Of a stretch of 64,000 nt of DNA, positions 11,341-22,527 are shown piece by piece. The DNA is from Dactylonectria macrodidyma (lineage: Eukaryota; Ascomycota; Sordariomycetes; Hypocreales; Nectriaceae). The notes beneath the pieces are model-generated. The model ran no database searches. It was not told the DNA's origin and was given only the letters and a program-made list of their open reading frames with translations. The position numbers and the translations under genes are program-made. Numbering within the stretch: the stretch's first letter is position 1; the number at the start of each line of letters is the position of its first letter. The stretch lies in assembly GCA_020744425.1 (NCBI GenBank), contig JAGMUV010000015.1:930001-994000 (forward strand), read 5' to 3'.

Positions 11341-12915
11341 TTCTGAGACCTGAGCCTGCCGTGGTAGCAGATAGTCATAGGCGTGAGGAGGATTGACGAT
11401 TAGGGCTTGCAAAGACAGTATATGTAGGGTGTCTTTGCATACCTTTCTATAGCTTGTCATCAATTGGAGAATGATATCTCTACATCCAAGGTTATACACA
11501 ATTTGTGTCGAATTACTGGCGGTGTCTGCGATTTGGACTTATCTCCTTCTCTCTTACCCAAAGGAGAAGAACAGTGACTGGTTGAAGCGATCGTCGCAGT
11601 GATACAGATACTCCACAGGTTACTGATTAATCGCGTTGTTCACTAAAACAGATAAAGAATAAGTTTTTTTTCTTTGTCTTGCTTCGGAGCTATCTTATCT
11701 TCAATACCTAGCGTACTAGCTGGGTGTTCATAGGATGCCGCGTCATGGAACATGAATCTATCGAGCTCCATCTCAACCACCGACCTGAAAATGGGAGAAC
11801 CTATCACCGATACAAGAATGGCATTAAGAGCTCCCCCAAGCGGGATTGCTAGTATTTCCAACTACAAGGACATGAGTCTAGTGTTTACAATTATATAGAA
11901 TACCCCATACCCAACGACAAGGTAGAAAAGAAACGCTTAGGTACGAGACGCAATTTTTACTCCCTCAACGATGCTAACCCCGAAAACCGACCTTCAGCTT
12001 CATTTATTCCTCCTCACTTTCGACAGCCGCCTTGTTTGTGCCTCCCAATAGCCAGGATGAAAAATCGCAGCGCATCTTAAATTTCAGAACAGGCACTGGA
12101 ATCTGGGCAACTGACTATGCCAACGAGCCTCCAATTGCAGAGGTATGCAAGTCGAACCCAAGCACGACGGCGATGACTGACTGGCACTAGGCTATTGGTT
12201 TGAGTCACTGATTCAACCGAACTTTATGACTTAATGCACCCCCTAACAAAAAACCTTTGTCCCATTTTCTCGTTAACTCCTAGCAGTCGTAATCAGAACG
12301 TTCACCGTGACCCGACTTCAACCGTACTCACGGTTTGTTATCCGTTGCCTTTTGGGTTCGTCTATTGAAAAAATTATCCACACCCCACTCTTACCTGATC
12401 GTTTCCATTTCTGGCACATGCAGCTTTGTGATCTTAGCATCACAGCCTTGAAACCACTCCCCACGCTTGTGCTCGGAGGGAAAAGTCGTTCCTCGGGACA
12501 AAAGCCTCGAAGGTCAGCTGTGTCAGATTTTCCCAATCCAATGCTTCGCGCTATGTTAAGTCACGAGAATACATAAGGTACAGTGTCGATCATGTCAAAA
12601 ATGGGAAAGGCACGCCAAACGTGACCATAGTCAAGAGTGGAGGAAGTGGGGGATTCGATATGTGATAACCCCGGGATGGGCCGAGATCTCTGAGGCGGAC
12701 AAGGGGCATGATTCGGTGACAAACTGAGTCGTCTGTTTGAAAATTGCATTTCTTCTCATTTGGTGTATGAGAAACCTTCCACTGTTCTGCAATGGGGGCT
12801 GGTGGGATTCGTATGACTGAATGGAGATTCTGTATGCGGAATTTGTCATGAACCAATACTGAACATAGGGTCCAACTCCAAAACCCTGACCTTGAACCAT
12901 CGTGATAATGATGAT
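11341..12915. other. Gene-free stretch of about 1.6 kb
   Basis: No ORF over 90 codons and none with recognisable motifs. It holds the 3' flanks of the carbonic anhydrase (+) and the MFS gene (-). No clear repeat, tRNA fold or mobile-element end was seen. Confidence 0.5.
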
Positions 12916-14501
12916 CTAAACGAAATAGCGCCACCGAGGGTCCTTCTCACCATCCATGAGCTCGCTCGTGTCCACATCTTCCGCTTTTACCACCATCCCC
13001 TGCGCCTCATCTCTCCGTTTGTTGTCTCCTCGCATCCACGTTCCCAACCAAAACGTGAACACGATGCACGTCAGGTTACACGCGGCCGTTGCGATGAGAG
13101 TCGGAGCATAACGAGGGGCATAAGTCGTTCTGAAGGTCGCAGAGCTGAGGATGCCACCCAAGTTACCGAGGCCAACTAGAAGTCCAGTAGTTGCTGCTCG
13201 GGAGTTTTCGTTGACGTTGTTATTGTTGTGCCAAGAGTGAACGAGGCAGCTTGGGATGTATGCGCCAGCAGCCACAAGGAACGTCGCAAAGTAGGCGACA
13301 CCTTTGTTGGCCTCTGCATTAATAGCCGCCAGAATGATCAGGCCGCTCATGGACAAGGCAAGGGCTCCGATGATATGGAATGTCCTTTCACGGGTACGAT
13401 CAGAGTGAAAAGTGACACAGAGAAGAACAAGAAAGCCCACAAAGTTGGGTGGGACGGTGAGCAAGTTCGTCACCACCGTGCTGTACCCAAGGCGCCTCAA
13501 TACGAGAGGGAGGAAGTTTGCGCAAGTCGCAAAAGCAACTGGGTAGGTGAAAGAGATGACACACCACGGGAAGAATTTCCAGTTGTTCCACGTTGAGAAG
13601 CATTCTTTGATGTTAAAGTCGACTTCCAATCGCTGAGATCCATCACGCAGAAGCCGAACCTTGGCGGCGTCCTTCTCTTCAGCGGTAAGAAACCAAGCTG
13701 TGTGGGGAGATGCTGGGAGCCACCAAAAGGCAAAGAAGGCAAAGACGACGGTGAGTCCACCCTCAAGAAGGAACAAATACTGCCATCCCTTGATCGATGT
13801 CCCTTCAATCTGGAACACGCCAAAGGAGATGAGGCCAGAGAAAGCTGCCGCAAGCAGCGCACTGCCAAAAAAGATTGCGATTCGGAATCCTAGTTCTCCT
13901 CGAGTGTAGAAAAGCGTCAGATAGAAGACGGTTCCGGCAAAGAAACCCGCCTCGAGGGCACCGATAAGCAGGCGGACGACGAGAAGGCTAGCAAAGCCTT
14001 TGCAAGCGACCTGGATCATAGATAGGGCGCCCCAGCCGAGCATCAGCCCCGGCAGCATGATACGGCCAGAGAAGCGTTTCGTGAGGAGGTTGAGAGGGAG
14101 GTCGCAGAGTCCATTGGGGACGTAGAAGAGTAGAATGAGGAGTGAGTATTGTTCACCGACAAAGTTGAGGTCTGTACTCATGCCGTCGGTTTCAGCGTTG
14201 CCTAGGTTGCTCTTGAGAATTGTTAGAGGGGTTTGAGTTTTAGCTGCTGGGAAATACGTACACGATCCACTGAGTTGAAGAAATACATGATTGATAGATA
14301 CGGGAGTAGATAGAGATCCATCTTTCGGACTGGATGCCTCAGTCAGCTTGGTGCAAATTTCTCTTTACTAGGTTGCTTACCATATGCCCTATCGAGGGCT
14401 TTGTCAATGATAACATTGCTTGAACTCCCGATCTCGGCTCCTTCTGATGGAAGGCTGTCAGACCGGGCCTGAAAATTAGTGTTCTTCTCAGAGTCTCCCA
14501 T
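12916..14501 (-). CDS. MFS permease, anion:cation symporter type (allantoate/nicotinate-like)
   Basis: Predicted plasma-membrane proton symporter of 494 aa for an organic anion. Exons 14501-14381, 14329-14262 and 14211-12916 fit phase. The N-terminal cytoplasmic tail leads into VRKMDLYLLPYLSIMYFFN and, across the second intron, DRSNLGNAETDGM, a hallmark of the ACS family (Dal5/Tna1/Seo1 relatives). About 12 hydrophobic segments follow, with the loop after the fourth (FAGTVFYLTLFYTRGELGFR) and the conserved AGAYIPSCLVHSWHNNNN region late in the protein. The C terminus is hydrophilic and acidic. Its neighbour on the same strand is a D-2-hydroxyacid dehydrogenase, consistent with uptake and oxidation of an organic acid, but the substrate is inferred only. 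Confidence 0.9.
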
Positions 14502-15260
14502 TGTGAGTGAATTCAAGACTTATGGCAGCTTGAGAAGAGCTTGATCCAACGAAGGCGCATCCTGTCTGAGTTGGTCGGGGTGTGGTGCTATAAGTAGTTG
14601 GGCAATGCCATCTTGCCTACAGCCAACACACCCGAATGGTGGCATGAATTGTGTTGCAACATAACGCTAGGCTCGACAGAGTCATGATTGACAAGCAAGA
14701 TCTGGGGAAGCACGATAAATGAGGGAAATCGTCTGATGAAATGGACTGAAGGGGCTAAAATGTTGGTAAAGCAGCGATCTTATCAGATAGAGTGCAGCAA
14801 GAGTGGGTGGTGCTATCAGTGTTGGACATGATATCAAGAGTGGGGAGCCTTTTAAGCACCACGAACAATTGAATGCAACATCAAACAACTAGCTCCTCGA
14901 TGACTCGCAGGAACCTCCAGCGTAAACACGGCCAATCAAAGACCGCGAAGCTCGCTGTAGATATACGTGGTTCCCCAGTGCGCGTGAACCCCTTTCGTTA
15001 CACGTCCATGTCAAATACGGAAACTCGTATGGGCATGAACTAGTGGCGTTGCCCCAGAGGGGATTTATTGATCTGGAGCAGCTTGAAGAGGATCAGAATC
15101 ATTGGATTTATAATCAACAACGGTATTACTTGGGAAGTTGATGGAGGCGTTAAGCTGAATATGCTGATACCTCTGATAACAATACTTGTGCGTATTTAAA
15201 AACAAGGGCCGTCTTTCCACATGTTGATGGAGATTAAGCCACGGTATCTCAGAATATCCA
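14502..15260. other. MFS promoter and dehydrogenase 3' flank
   Basis: No supported gene. The ORF at 14682-14888 has no family features. I see no repeats. Confidence 0.5.
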
Positions 15261-16384
15261 CTATCGGGACTCAAACGCCTTTCGGTTCACAGGTGTCAGA
15301 GGCTCCCCGCAAAACTGGCCCTTATCGTCCACGACCTGCAAAATGTTCTTCATCGCATTTAACTCAAAGTTGATCCGCGTTGTAATGGCCGCGCCTCCGT
15401 TGTGGCACGTCAATATCACGTTGTCCATGGCTGCCAGCTCCTTGGAGACCTGCGGCTCGTGATAATGCACGTCTAGCCCGGCACCGGATAGCTTGCCGCT
15501 CTTGAGCGCCTGGATCAAGGCATCTTCATTCACCACTTGTCCACGAGCCGTGTTAACTAGTCGAGCCCCGTCTTTCATGTGGGAGAAGGCTACCGTGTTC
15601 ATGAGGTCTTGCGTGTGCGCGTTGAGAGGCGTGTGCAAACTGACGCAGTCGGACACGGCGAGCAATTCATGTAGGGTAGGATGAAAGACGGCCTTGAGCT
15701 CCTTCTCAACTTCTGGTGGTGATCGAACCACATCGTAATAGTGGATTTCCATACCCAGAGCTGATTGCGCCTTTTGTGCTAGCAACTTGCTGATGTTGCC
15801 CAGCCCCACGATGCCAAGTACATGTCCACGAGGGTTGTATGATATGCTCCCTACCAACTTATGCATTGCAAAGAACTGGTCCGGGTCGCAGGTGCGGGCA
15901 GCTTTTTGGGAGCGCCAGAAGTTTCGGAAAACAGATAGAATCATAAAAAGCGCTGTGTCGGAGACGGCTTCGTCGCTGCAACCCGCTCCGTTGGCGTACC
16001 AGATGCCTCGACGGCCGAGAGCATCTGTGTCAGCCCAGTTGAAGCCGGCGCCGGCAGAGGCAAAGATGCGCAGCGAAGGTGGGAGGAGGCTAATTAACTC
16101 GTCGTCCCACTGGCCCATTTCACCTCCGCTTTGGAAATGCGGTCGGTAGATGGCGGCGAAGTCGCCATATCTGTGACTTGTTAGATTCACTGTGATTGCT
16201 TGGTGCCTGAGATGCGAAAGACGGGACAGCACTTTTTCTCTTTGAGCGCTTTAATGAAGGACGCTCGGTCAGGTTCTTCGTTTGCCACCACATGGAATCG
16301 TTTGGTAAAGACGTCGCTGTAAAAGTCGTGGTTGTACTTGATGTCCTCGCCGAGGCGGAGGACGATGGGTTTATTCGACGTCAT
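15261..16384 (-). CDS. D-isomer-specific 2-hydroxyacid dehydrogenase
   Basis: NAD(P)-dependent oxidoreductase of 353 aa interconverting a D-2-hydroxyacid and its 2-oxoacid. Two exons (16384-16233, 16170-15261) fit phase, joining ...IKALKEKK to YGDFAAIYRP. The Rossmann fingerprint VLGIVGLGNISKLL is near residue 180. Catalytic residues are in family order: Arg in NTARGQVVN (about 259), Glu in HYHEPQ (about 289) and His in LTCHNGG (about 308; the family usually has PHxG, here CHNGG). Length is normal. It is co-oriented with and downstream of the MFS permease. Close fungal relatives are often labelled glyoxylate/hydroxypyruvate reductases; the actual substrate is not determined here. Confidence 0.88.
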
Positions 16385-16757
16385 TCTGGTGATTATGGTG
16401 TGGAAGAAACCGCACCTTAGTTAATATTCTATTCAAGTTTCGTTTCTCATCACGCAGCCGGTTTGCAAGCAGCCCCCTCATACTTCCATCATTTAAGGAT
16501 CCGATTCTCCGCAAACCCCGCGTTTGTCTGAGTATGGGATGAGCAAACCGGGGCGAGCAAGGGTCAAGAGCGGGTTAGATGGCGGGCATCCGGCCGTAAC
16601 GACGGAGATAAATCCGGTCGCCTCATCCAGAAAAATGTCAACACCACCAAGCATTGTCCTGTCGAAGCACGGTAGAATTCATTGTGGCGTCCACTGTTGT
16701 ACCTGAACAGAAAGCAAAGCTCGAGGATGATTGTGGTGGCTAATACGGAGTAGAATG

Positions 16758-16781
16758 AAAAAAAAAAAAAAAAAAAAAAAA
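16758..16781. repeat. Poly(A) run of 24 bases
   Basis: An uninterrupted run of 24 A follows GAATG and precedes GCCCACGTG. It could be a microsatellite or the tail of a retroposed sequence. I found no recognisable transcript-like sequence before it. Confidence 0.9.
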
Positions 16782-17156
16782 GCCCACGTGCCTGTCTCTT
16801 TTGCTACACATTAGTGCTGCGTGTACATGTGTACAAAACGCACAGCTTATAAGATCACAAGACGTTTGCAAACAGTGATCACCGCGCCGCCATCTAGCCG
16901 AATACCTAATACTGTAAAGTAATGATGAGAATAATGTACTTGCTAGTTTGTGAAGTTATCTGTGGAGAGCATCGTCGCCAAAAAGAAATAAGCGGTATAA
17001 CTAAATACTCCTGTCTGTGCCGTCCAATATCGCCAGGATTTAGACAGCACCGCGATCTTTGGTCAACGGAAGTTGGGACTGACAGTACAGTACCACTCTA
17101 CTGGTGACTACAATGCCGGAGAATCCATTTTTCCACTTTCTTCTTTTCGCCCTGCA

Positions 17157-17894
17157 CTGCAATCTTAGCTTTACAGAGGGAGACAACTGCTGGGCTGTGG
17201 GGATTCTCACGCAACCCAACTAGGCTGGCATCGAATCATAACAAAGAAAGAACCATACGAATCGGCCAGCACTGCAATCTTAGCGTAAAGAGGGAATGTT
17301 CCCGAATACGTCACCTCTTCGTCAGGCACCCGATTGAGTATCAGCACTGCAATCTTAGCTCTACATTCCCTCCAGAGCGAGATGAGTACTGATACACCGT
17401 TGATTGGTGCAATACAGTTTTAGCTTCAGAGGGAGATGATGGCAGGAAGAGGAGCCGCTGGCTACGTACCGCAATTTTAGCCTCACTGAGTAAGTACTAC
17501 ACGCATCGCCGCGTCAGGCAAATGTTCAGTCAATTAATAAAACAAGTGCAATCTGTTCGGGACTGAAGTGGCTGACTCAACCTATACCTACTTGGAATCG
17601 GTCAGCAAGATCGCACAGCAATATTAGCTGGATAGACGTAACGACCGAAGAGGAACAGCCTGCAATTGATCGCACGAATTCAGTCATCGAACCATGCCAT
17701 GGAAGTCAAGCGATAGAATTGCGAAAGCATTGTGGCCGAGGCTGATGAAATCCTGCCTTTGTTTGACACGGTAATTGACTATGCATTTGGCTCAACAGTA
17801 GATGGGAGGATCATATGCAATCACCAAAATAGCGAACCACCGACTTGCTCATTCAGTCCCCGCGCAGAGTGGTGAAGTACACTGCAATTTTAGC
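17157..17894 (+). repeat. Seven-copy CTGCAAT-n-TTAGC motif cluster
   Basis: Copies of a 13-bp core CTGCAATCTTAGC stand at 17157-17169, 17272-17284 and 17347-17359, with variants at 17409-17425 (three to four extra bases), 17469-17481 (CCGCAATTTTAGC), 17616-17628 (CAGCAATATTAGC) and 17882-17894 (CTGCAATTTTAGC). All are on the same strand. Most are followed within 15 bases by AGAGGGA or GAGGGAGATG, and several are preceded by CAGCA or AATCGGYCAGC. Spacing is irregular (about 115, 75, 62, 60, 147 and 266 bp). It lies in the shared promoter space of two divergent dehydrogenase genes. Confidence 0.8.
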
Positions 17895-17995
17895 TCAGGA
17901 GAGGGAGATGCAGGCAGGGGGTTCTGCAAGTCTGATAGCTTCACCACTCTCGGTTAGCTTGCGGACACAAGTCCGTAGCGTGAGCCACTGCGGCC

Positions 17996-18017
17996 TTTAC
18001 GGCCGATTTACGGCCGA
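17996..18017. repeat. 11-bp tandem duplication
   Basis: TTTACGGCCGA occurs twice head-to-tail. It contains the palindrome CGGCCG. It lies 200 bp before the start codon of the extended SDR gene. Confidence 0.85.
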
Positions 18018-18216
18018 TACACTATTGGGGGCTGAGATGGTCGTATTCGTGATGCAGCAACTTTGTGAATCTAGTACATTCATGTGAAATAATGAGCTAG
18101 ATGCTCTCATAAGATTACTCCAAATCGAATTATTCTCTTCCTCATAACAAACTGAAGAGACGCGGACTTGTATCGGGTATCTCTTTGAGCCTCAGTTTGA
18201 CCGCAACACTACCATC

Positions 18217-19218
18217 ATGGGCAGCCAAATCCCTTCACAGCACATTCTCATCACTGGCGGTGCTGGCTTCGTCGGACAAGACCTGGCTGCAGCCCTCGCC
18301 AACACATCCGATACCTTACATCTGACGCTGAGCGATGTGGTAGAACCGCCCGTTCCCAAATCTATCAGTCAGCAGGCCCATCGCATAAACACCGTCAAGT
18401 GCGATCTGACCGATCCGTCCGTCATCACCTCGCTATTCCAGCAGCCCTACTCGGCCGTCTATCTCCTCCATGGCCTCATGTCTGGAGGTGCCGAGGCCAA
18501 CCTCGAGCTCGGCTGGAAAGTTAACTGGGACTCGCATCGAGGAATCCTTGACCATTTACGACTTCATCACGCTGGCACTGTGGTTGTGTTTCCTTCCAGT
18601 CTCGCTGTATACGGCCCTTCAAGCAGCGAAGACCCACCGACGAGCGAGACAACTTGTCCTCTGCCACAGTCCAGCTACGGCGCGCAAAAGCTCATGGTAG
18701 AGTCGTACCTCAACGACATGTCGCGCCGAGGGCTTCTCGACGGCCGCATCGTCCGCTTGCCGACAATCATCGTGCGTCCAGGCGCGCCTTCAGCAGCTGC
18801 GAGTTCATTTGCCAGCGGCATTGTTCGGGAGCCATTAAATGGCCAGGAGGCGGTTCTTCCAGTGGCGAGGGACTTGAAGATGTGGATTTGTAGCCCGGAA
18901 ACCGTGGTTAAGAACCTCATCCTCATCAAGGATGTCCCGGCGAGCAAGTTTGAACTGACAAGGGTCGTCAATCTTCCCGGCATCTCTGTGACAGTCCACG
19001 AGATCTTAGATGCCCTGGAAACCGTTGGTGGCAAGAAGGCCATTGGATTGGTCAAGGAGGAGAGAGATGCAAAGGTCGAGGCCATCGTTGGCAGCTGGCC
19101 ATACCGATTCGACACACGGGTAGCGGAAACGATGGGAATGGTGCCTGATGTCGACTTGGTACAGAATGTCACTACCTTCTCCCAGCGGCTGCAGGCATCA
19201 GCGAGCGACTCAAAATGA
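18217..19218 (+). CDS. Extended SDR, D-erythronate dehydrogenase-like
   Basis: NAD-dependent epimerase/dehydratase-superfamily enzyme, 333 aa, single exon. TGGAGFVG at residues 13-20 is the dinucleotide fingerprint; the active site follows as VVVFPSSLAVYGPSSSED and SSYGAQKLM (Tyr154, Lys158 of YxxxK). GRIVRLPTIIVRPGAPSAAAS is typical of the bacterial DenD / UxaE-like subgroup (SDR_e8). That family oxidises D-erythronate-type four-carbon sugar acids. With the D-2-hydroxyacid dehydrogenase and the MFS permease upstream it may belong to a sugar-acid route; this grouping is inference. The start at 18217 is the first ATG and gives the normal short N terminus before the fingerprint. Confidence 0.85.
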   Translation: MGSQIPSQHILITGGAGFVGQDLAAALANTSDTLHLTLSDVVEPPVPKSISQQAHRINTVKCDLTDPSVITSLFQQPYSAVYLLHGLMSGGAEANLELGWKVNWDSHRGILDHLRLHHAGTVVVFPSSLAVYGPSSSEDPPTSETTCPLPQSSYGAQKLMVESYLNDMSRRGLLDGRIVRLPTIIVRPGAPSAAASSFASGIVREPLNGQEAVLPVARDLKMWICSPETVVKNLILIKDVPASKFELTRVVNLPGISVTVHEILDALETVGGKKAIGLVKEERDAKVEAIVGSWPYRFDTRVAETMGMVPDVDLVQNVTTFSQRLQASASDSK

Positions 19219-19794
19219 GATAGACGCTCTACATAAATGTGTAAAAACTGGATTTAGTTTAACATGTATTACTCCGTACTCATGCTTTGTCCTCGATCTG
19301 TCACTCGATCGAAGCTTTTTGAGATTTAGCAAACCTCACAGCTGTCTGGTGGCGAAGGACGACTCTGTGTGTTCCCGCGAATCGAAGATATGCGCGCCGG
19401 CACTAGGATCAACATCTGCTAGGAGAGACATGGTTTTCGGATATAGTTAGTCTTGATGTTCTTAGAGTCGAAGTATATAAGAGTAATTTTGTGCTTCCAA
19501 ACCTCAAAGCCGTTGTCAAGAAAGCTAACTACCTAGGATTCATCCCACGACGATATCTTCGAGTTGACAGACTGGTGAGTATCTGACACAACGAGCTAAG
19601 TCCAAGTTGCCACCAAGATCGAATGTCTCAAGACAGTGAGACCCAAAGAGTGATGTTGGAGCATTATTCTAGGCCAGCAGTATTTGCTCGGCTTTAGGCC
19701 CGTTCGAAACTATCCTTAGGTTCTCATCGTCACTCTGATATTCGCTCGAACCTGATCCGGTTCGGTCATCAGGCATTTAATTCATGACCATGCC
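19219..19794. other. Intergenic spacer with a partial duplication
   Basis: No gene. A 20-base segment at 19698-19717 matches 19934-19953 (within the neighbouring pseudogene) at 18 of 20 positions, suggesting a partial duplicate of that gene's 3' part. A TACTCCGTA string stands at 19270-19278. Confidence 0.5.
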
Positions 19795-21373
19795 TTAGGG
19801 AAATAACGCTTCGCCTTTGACCCGTTCGAGGGAGGAGACTTTTCCGTCTTCGCTGAAAAGAAAGCCGACTTCGAAGTACTCAGAGTCCCAATTGGTAAAC
19901 CATGCCCTGCGCGCTTGCGTGTCAAGATTTAATGCCCATTCGAAACTATCGTTGCGAAGATGACGTAGCTCGTAGACCTGCGTGTCTCGCTCCTAAAACA
20001 CGAGCACCAAGCAATCGGGCTTCCTGGAATGTTGGCAGATGACAGTGTAAAAGTTCCGTAGGTTGTTGTGATAGGTACTAGTGTAGGTCGCCAAGGGTCG
20101 GGGGGAGCTTGGGTGATGCCTCTTGATTGCTTCAAATTGCGCCTTCATGTTGGCCACATTGGCACTCTTACAGTTCCAGCTCTCCTTAGCCAATTCGACA
20201 TAGTCGGCCGTGTTGGAAAACCGGAAGAGGGCTGAAACGACTACCTGGGCGATCCAATCAGCTGCGTTGTTGAGCGGGATGGAATTTGTTAGGACAACGA
20301 CACCAGAGAGTGTTTCTGGAAACGTGAAGAGCGCCGAGAAATATCCCAGTCCAGCACTCTGGTGATAGTAGGTGAAGATCGGGGGCAAACCGAGACCAAG
20401 CGTCGGGAGTTCATCCGGGGTAAAGAGCTCTGCATTGTCTCCTTGAAGTCCAACAGTCCTAGGTATCTGTGTCACAATCCAACCCATACCGTAGAACGGA
20501 GAGCTATCCGAAGAGTTGTCTAAGGCGATCGGGTTGCTGCGAAGTAATGACCTGCATGTCCTTCAATAGGCTAGACTCTGGCTCTCTTTCTGCGTGGAGC
20601 ACCGCTTTCGCGTATTTGAGCAAATCATTGACAGTGGAGTACTTGCCTCCAGCAGACTCAAAAATGATGGCTTTGAAAGGTAGGGTGCGTGGAAGTTGGT
20701 GGACGCTGGAATCTTGGAATCTGCGTAGGCTTCGGCGAAGTCGGTACTACCGTCTAAAACCGGACGAGATGTAGTGTTGACAAGGCCAAGAGGATCTAGG
20801 AGAGCGTCCTCTAAGTACTCATGAAGGGATTCTTGAAGAGTTTTTCAATAATTTTGCCTACTACGCTTTATCCCCAATTGTTGTATATGAATTGCTCGTG
20901 GATGCCGGCGACAGTTTCCAAGTTGGAGATTGTAGTCGCCATCTCTGATGGGGGGAGCAGGAACTCCAAATCGCCTTGTAACGCCAAGGACATGTCTGGC
21001 GATAATCCAGTCCGGTGAGGTAGGAAATCGGCAATGGTAACGGTAGAGTTTAGTCACGCGTCTTTGGGATTAATCTCTGGAATGAAATACTGAACGGGCG
21101 ATGCCTAGTCAAGGGTGTCGGTCTAGGAGAGGAGCTGCGCGACGCTGGCGGCGACGAAGCCCTTTGGTCAACGAGCCGATGCCATAGAGAGTTTCGGATG
21201 TTGGTCGCTTGTGGGCCGTAATGTCTTTGTAGCCAAAGTTGTTCCGATATATGACTCGGCCGTCGTGGAGAACGCTAATTGAAGCGGAAGGGGGCTCCTG
21301 GAATGGCGCATATTTGGTCAATAATCGATGCGGTTTGTCCCAGCCGATCGAGTACTGTGGATAGCTTCATCAT
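19795..21373 (-). pseudogene. Beta-lactamase / penicillin-binding-like serine hydrolase, broken
   Basis: Remains of a class-C beta-lactamase-fold protein of the fungal beta-lactamase/transpeptidase-like family. In order on the minus strand are: an N-terminal segment (MMKLSTVLDRLGQTASIIDQ); a CCCCC run where the frame slips (about 21293); the SxxK catalytic box GIGSLTKG (about 21170), followed at once by a second frame slip in a GGG run; a decayed stretch with further stops; a YNN box directly followed by a TAA (about 20870); another slip in the middle; GMGWIVTQIPRTVGL and the long C-terminal domain to VLVF with a TAG at about 19994; and then an open tail to a TAA at 19795. At least three frameshifts and several stops rule out introns as the cause. 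An apparently intact relative begins at 63638. Confidence 0.85.
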
Positions 21374-22527
21374 GGAAGCAATCTGAACCAACCGGGAATG
21401 GATAAAGAGGATAAGTCCCATACATTGGCGGAAAACAAGTTGGGCAAGTTTCAGTCTACAATACGGCCAGTCAGTACCACCTACAATCGGTGCGATCAAC
21501 AGAAGGGAAGAAGCTGCTGTGCTGCGGCCTCCTTGAAGGGTGTGGCTTGCCTAGCTAAGCGAGGAGAAATGACAGAGATGACGGCGAGGCTCACCTTCGT
21601 GTGAAGGCGAGGATGAATGTAACGCCTGTGAATGGTGGCGTAGGCAGCCTGCGTAAAGACTCTAATGAGGGGTGTTGGTAGCAGCAACATTGAGTTGACG
21701 GTCTGCTTGATGAGAACGCTCTGGGGTGAAGAGGACGACTTGGTAGGTACCTGAGAAGAGCCAGCTCACGGGATCATAAAGCGGGCGTGAAGACGGCCAT
21801 CACTGCATGGGTGTTTACCGGTTCCTAGATAGATGAACTATGAAGTTAGGATATCCTTGCCTCAGAAGAGTTAGATTATGGGGTACCACAGTACATTACT
21901 GAGCAGGGTAGATGCGTTTCCCGGCTTGGCCGGTGAAGAGGAGGCTGTGGAAGCAGTCGGTCTCAGAGGGTTTCATCAATGTGACTATTGAAGGGTACTG
22001 TGCAGTGCGCGTGTAGATCAGCGGTGAATCGTGAGTGTAGCAGACGGGCACGTTTATTTTGACACGTGTTGGTTGCAAAATGCAAATGCCATGCACGCGC
22101 CGAGCATCTTTGTTCGATGACACTATGCACACTCAGTGCCGTCGGCGGGGCTGGCCAACTGTATATCAAAACAAAGGCACAACTAGCGGGTTTACTACCT
22201 TAGCCTTGGCCAGAAATGCTGGGAGTTGAGCTGTCTATGAGCTGGGATAGCGTGGATTTCTTTATGCTGTGGGATGTGACTGTCCCGTGCACAGCTGGTT
22301 GGTTTTGTCATTGCAAAGCCACCAAATGTTTAGTGGGTATTGGATATATGTACAGTATAGCCACTGTTGGAGACTTGCTCTTTGTATACTTTTCATATTA
22401 CACGAGCAAAAACGAGCGCAACATATGGAGGCGCTGTTTGGATTATTGATAGTGTTATCTGAAGCGCGGAAACCGGAAGCCACATCCCGCAAAGCCTTGG
22501 GATACCAGGTAAGGAAAATACGAGTCC
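21374..22527. other. Gene-poor spacer
   Basis: No supported gene. Minus-strand ORFs at 21496-21690 and 21896-22169 have no recognised motif and may be decayed sequence next to the pseudogene. No repeats were found. Confidence 0.45.

Larger units (their letters stand above)
16385..18216. other. Long intergenic region with repeat cluster
   Basis: An 1.8-kb region between divergent dehydrogenase genes (D-2-hydroxyacid DH on minus, extended SDR on plus). It has a 24-base A run, a palindromic TACGGAGTA at 16744-16752, the seven-copy CTGCAAT-n-TTAGC cluster and an 11-bp tandem duplication. No credible ORF is present. Confidence 0.7.

Noticed and set aside
13228..13596. Plus-strand ORF inside the MFS gene
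   Set aside because: Antisense shadow of the transporter coding frame; no motif.
16744..16752. TACGGAGTA palindrome (also TACTCCGTA at 19270) as transposon ends
   Set aside because: Short strings of this kind are common in fungal intergenic DNA; I see no terminal inverted repeat pair or target duplication around them.
17467..17483. Possible XlnR/Xyr1-type GGCTAA site within the motif cluster
   Set aside because: Only one of the seven copies has GGC before TAA on the reverse strand; the others read AGCTAA or CGCTAA-like, so the cluster is not explained by that factor.
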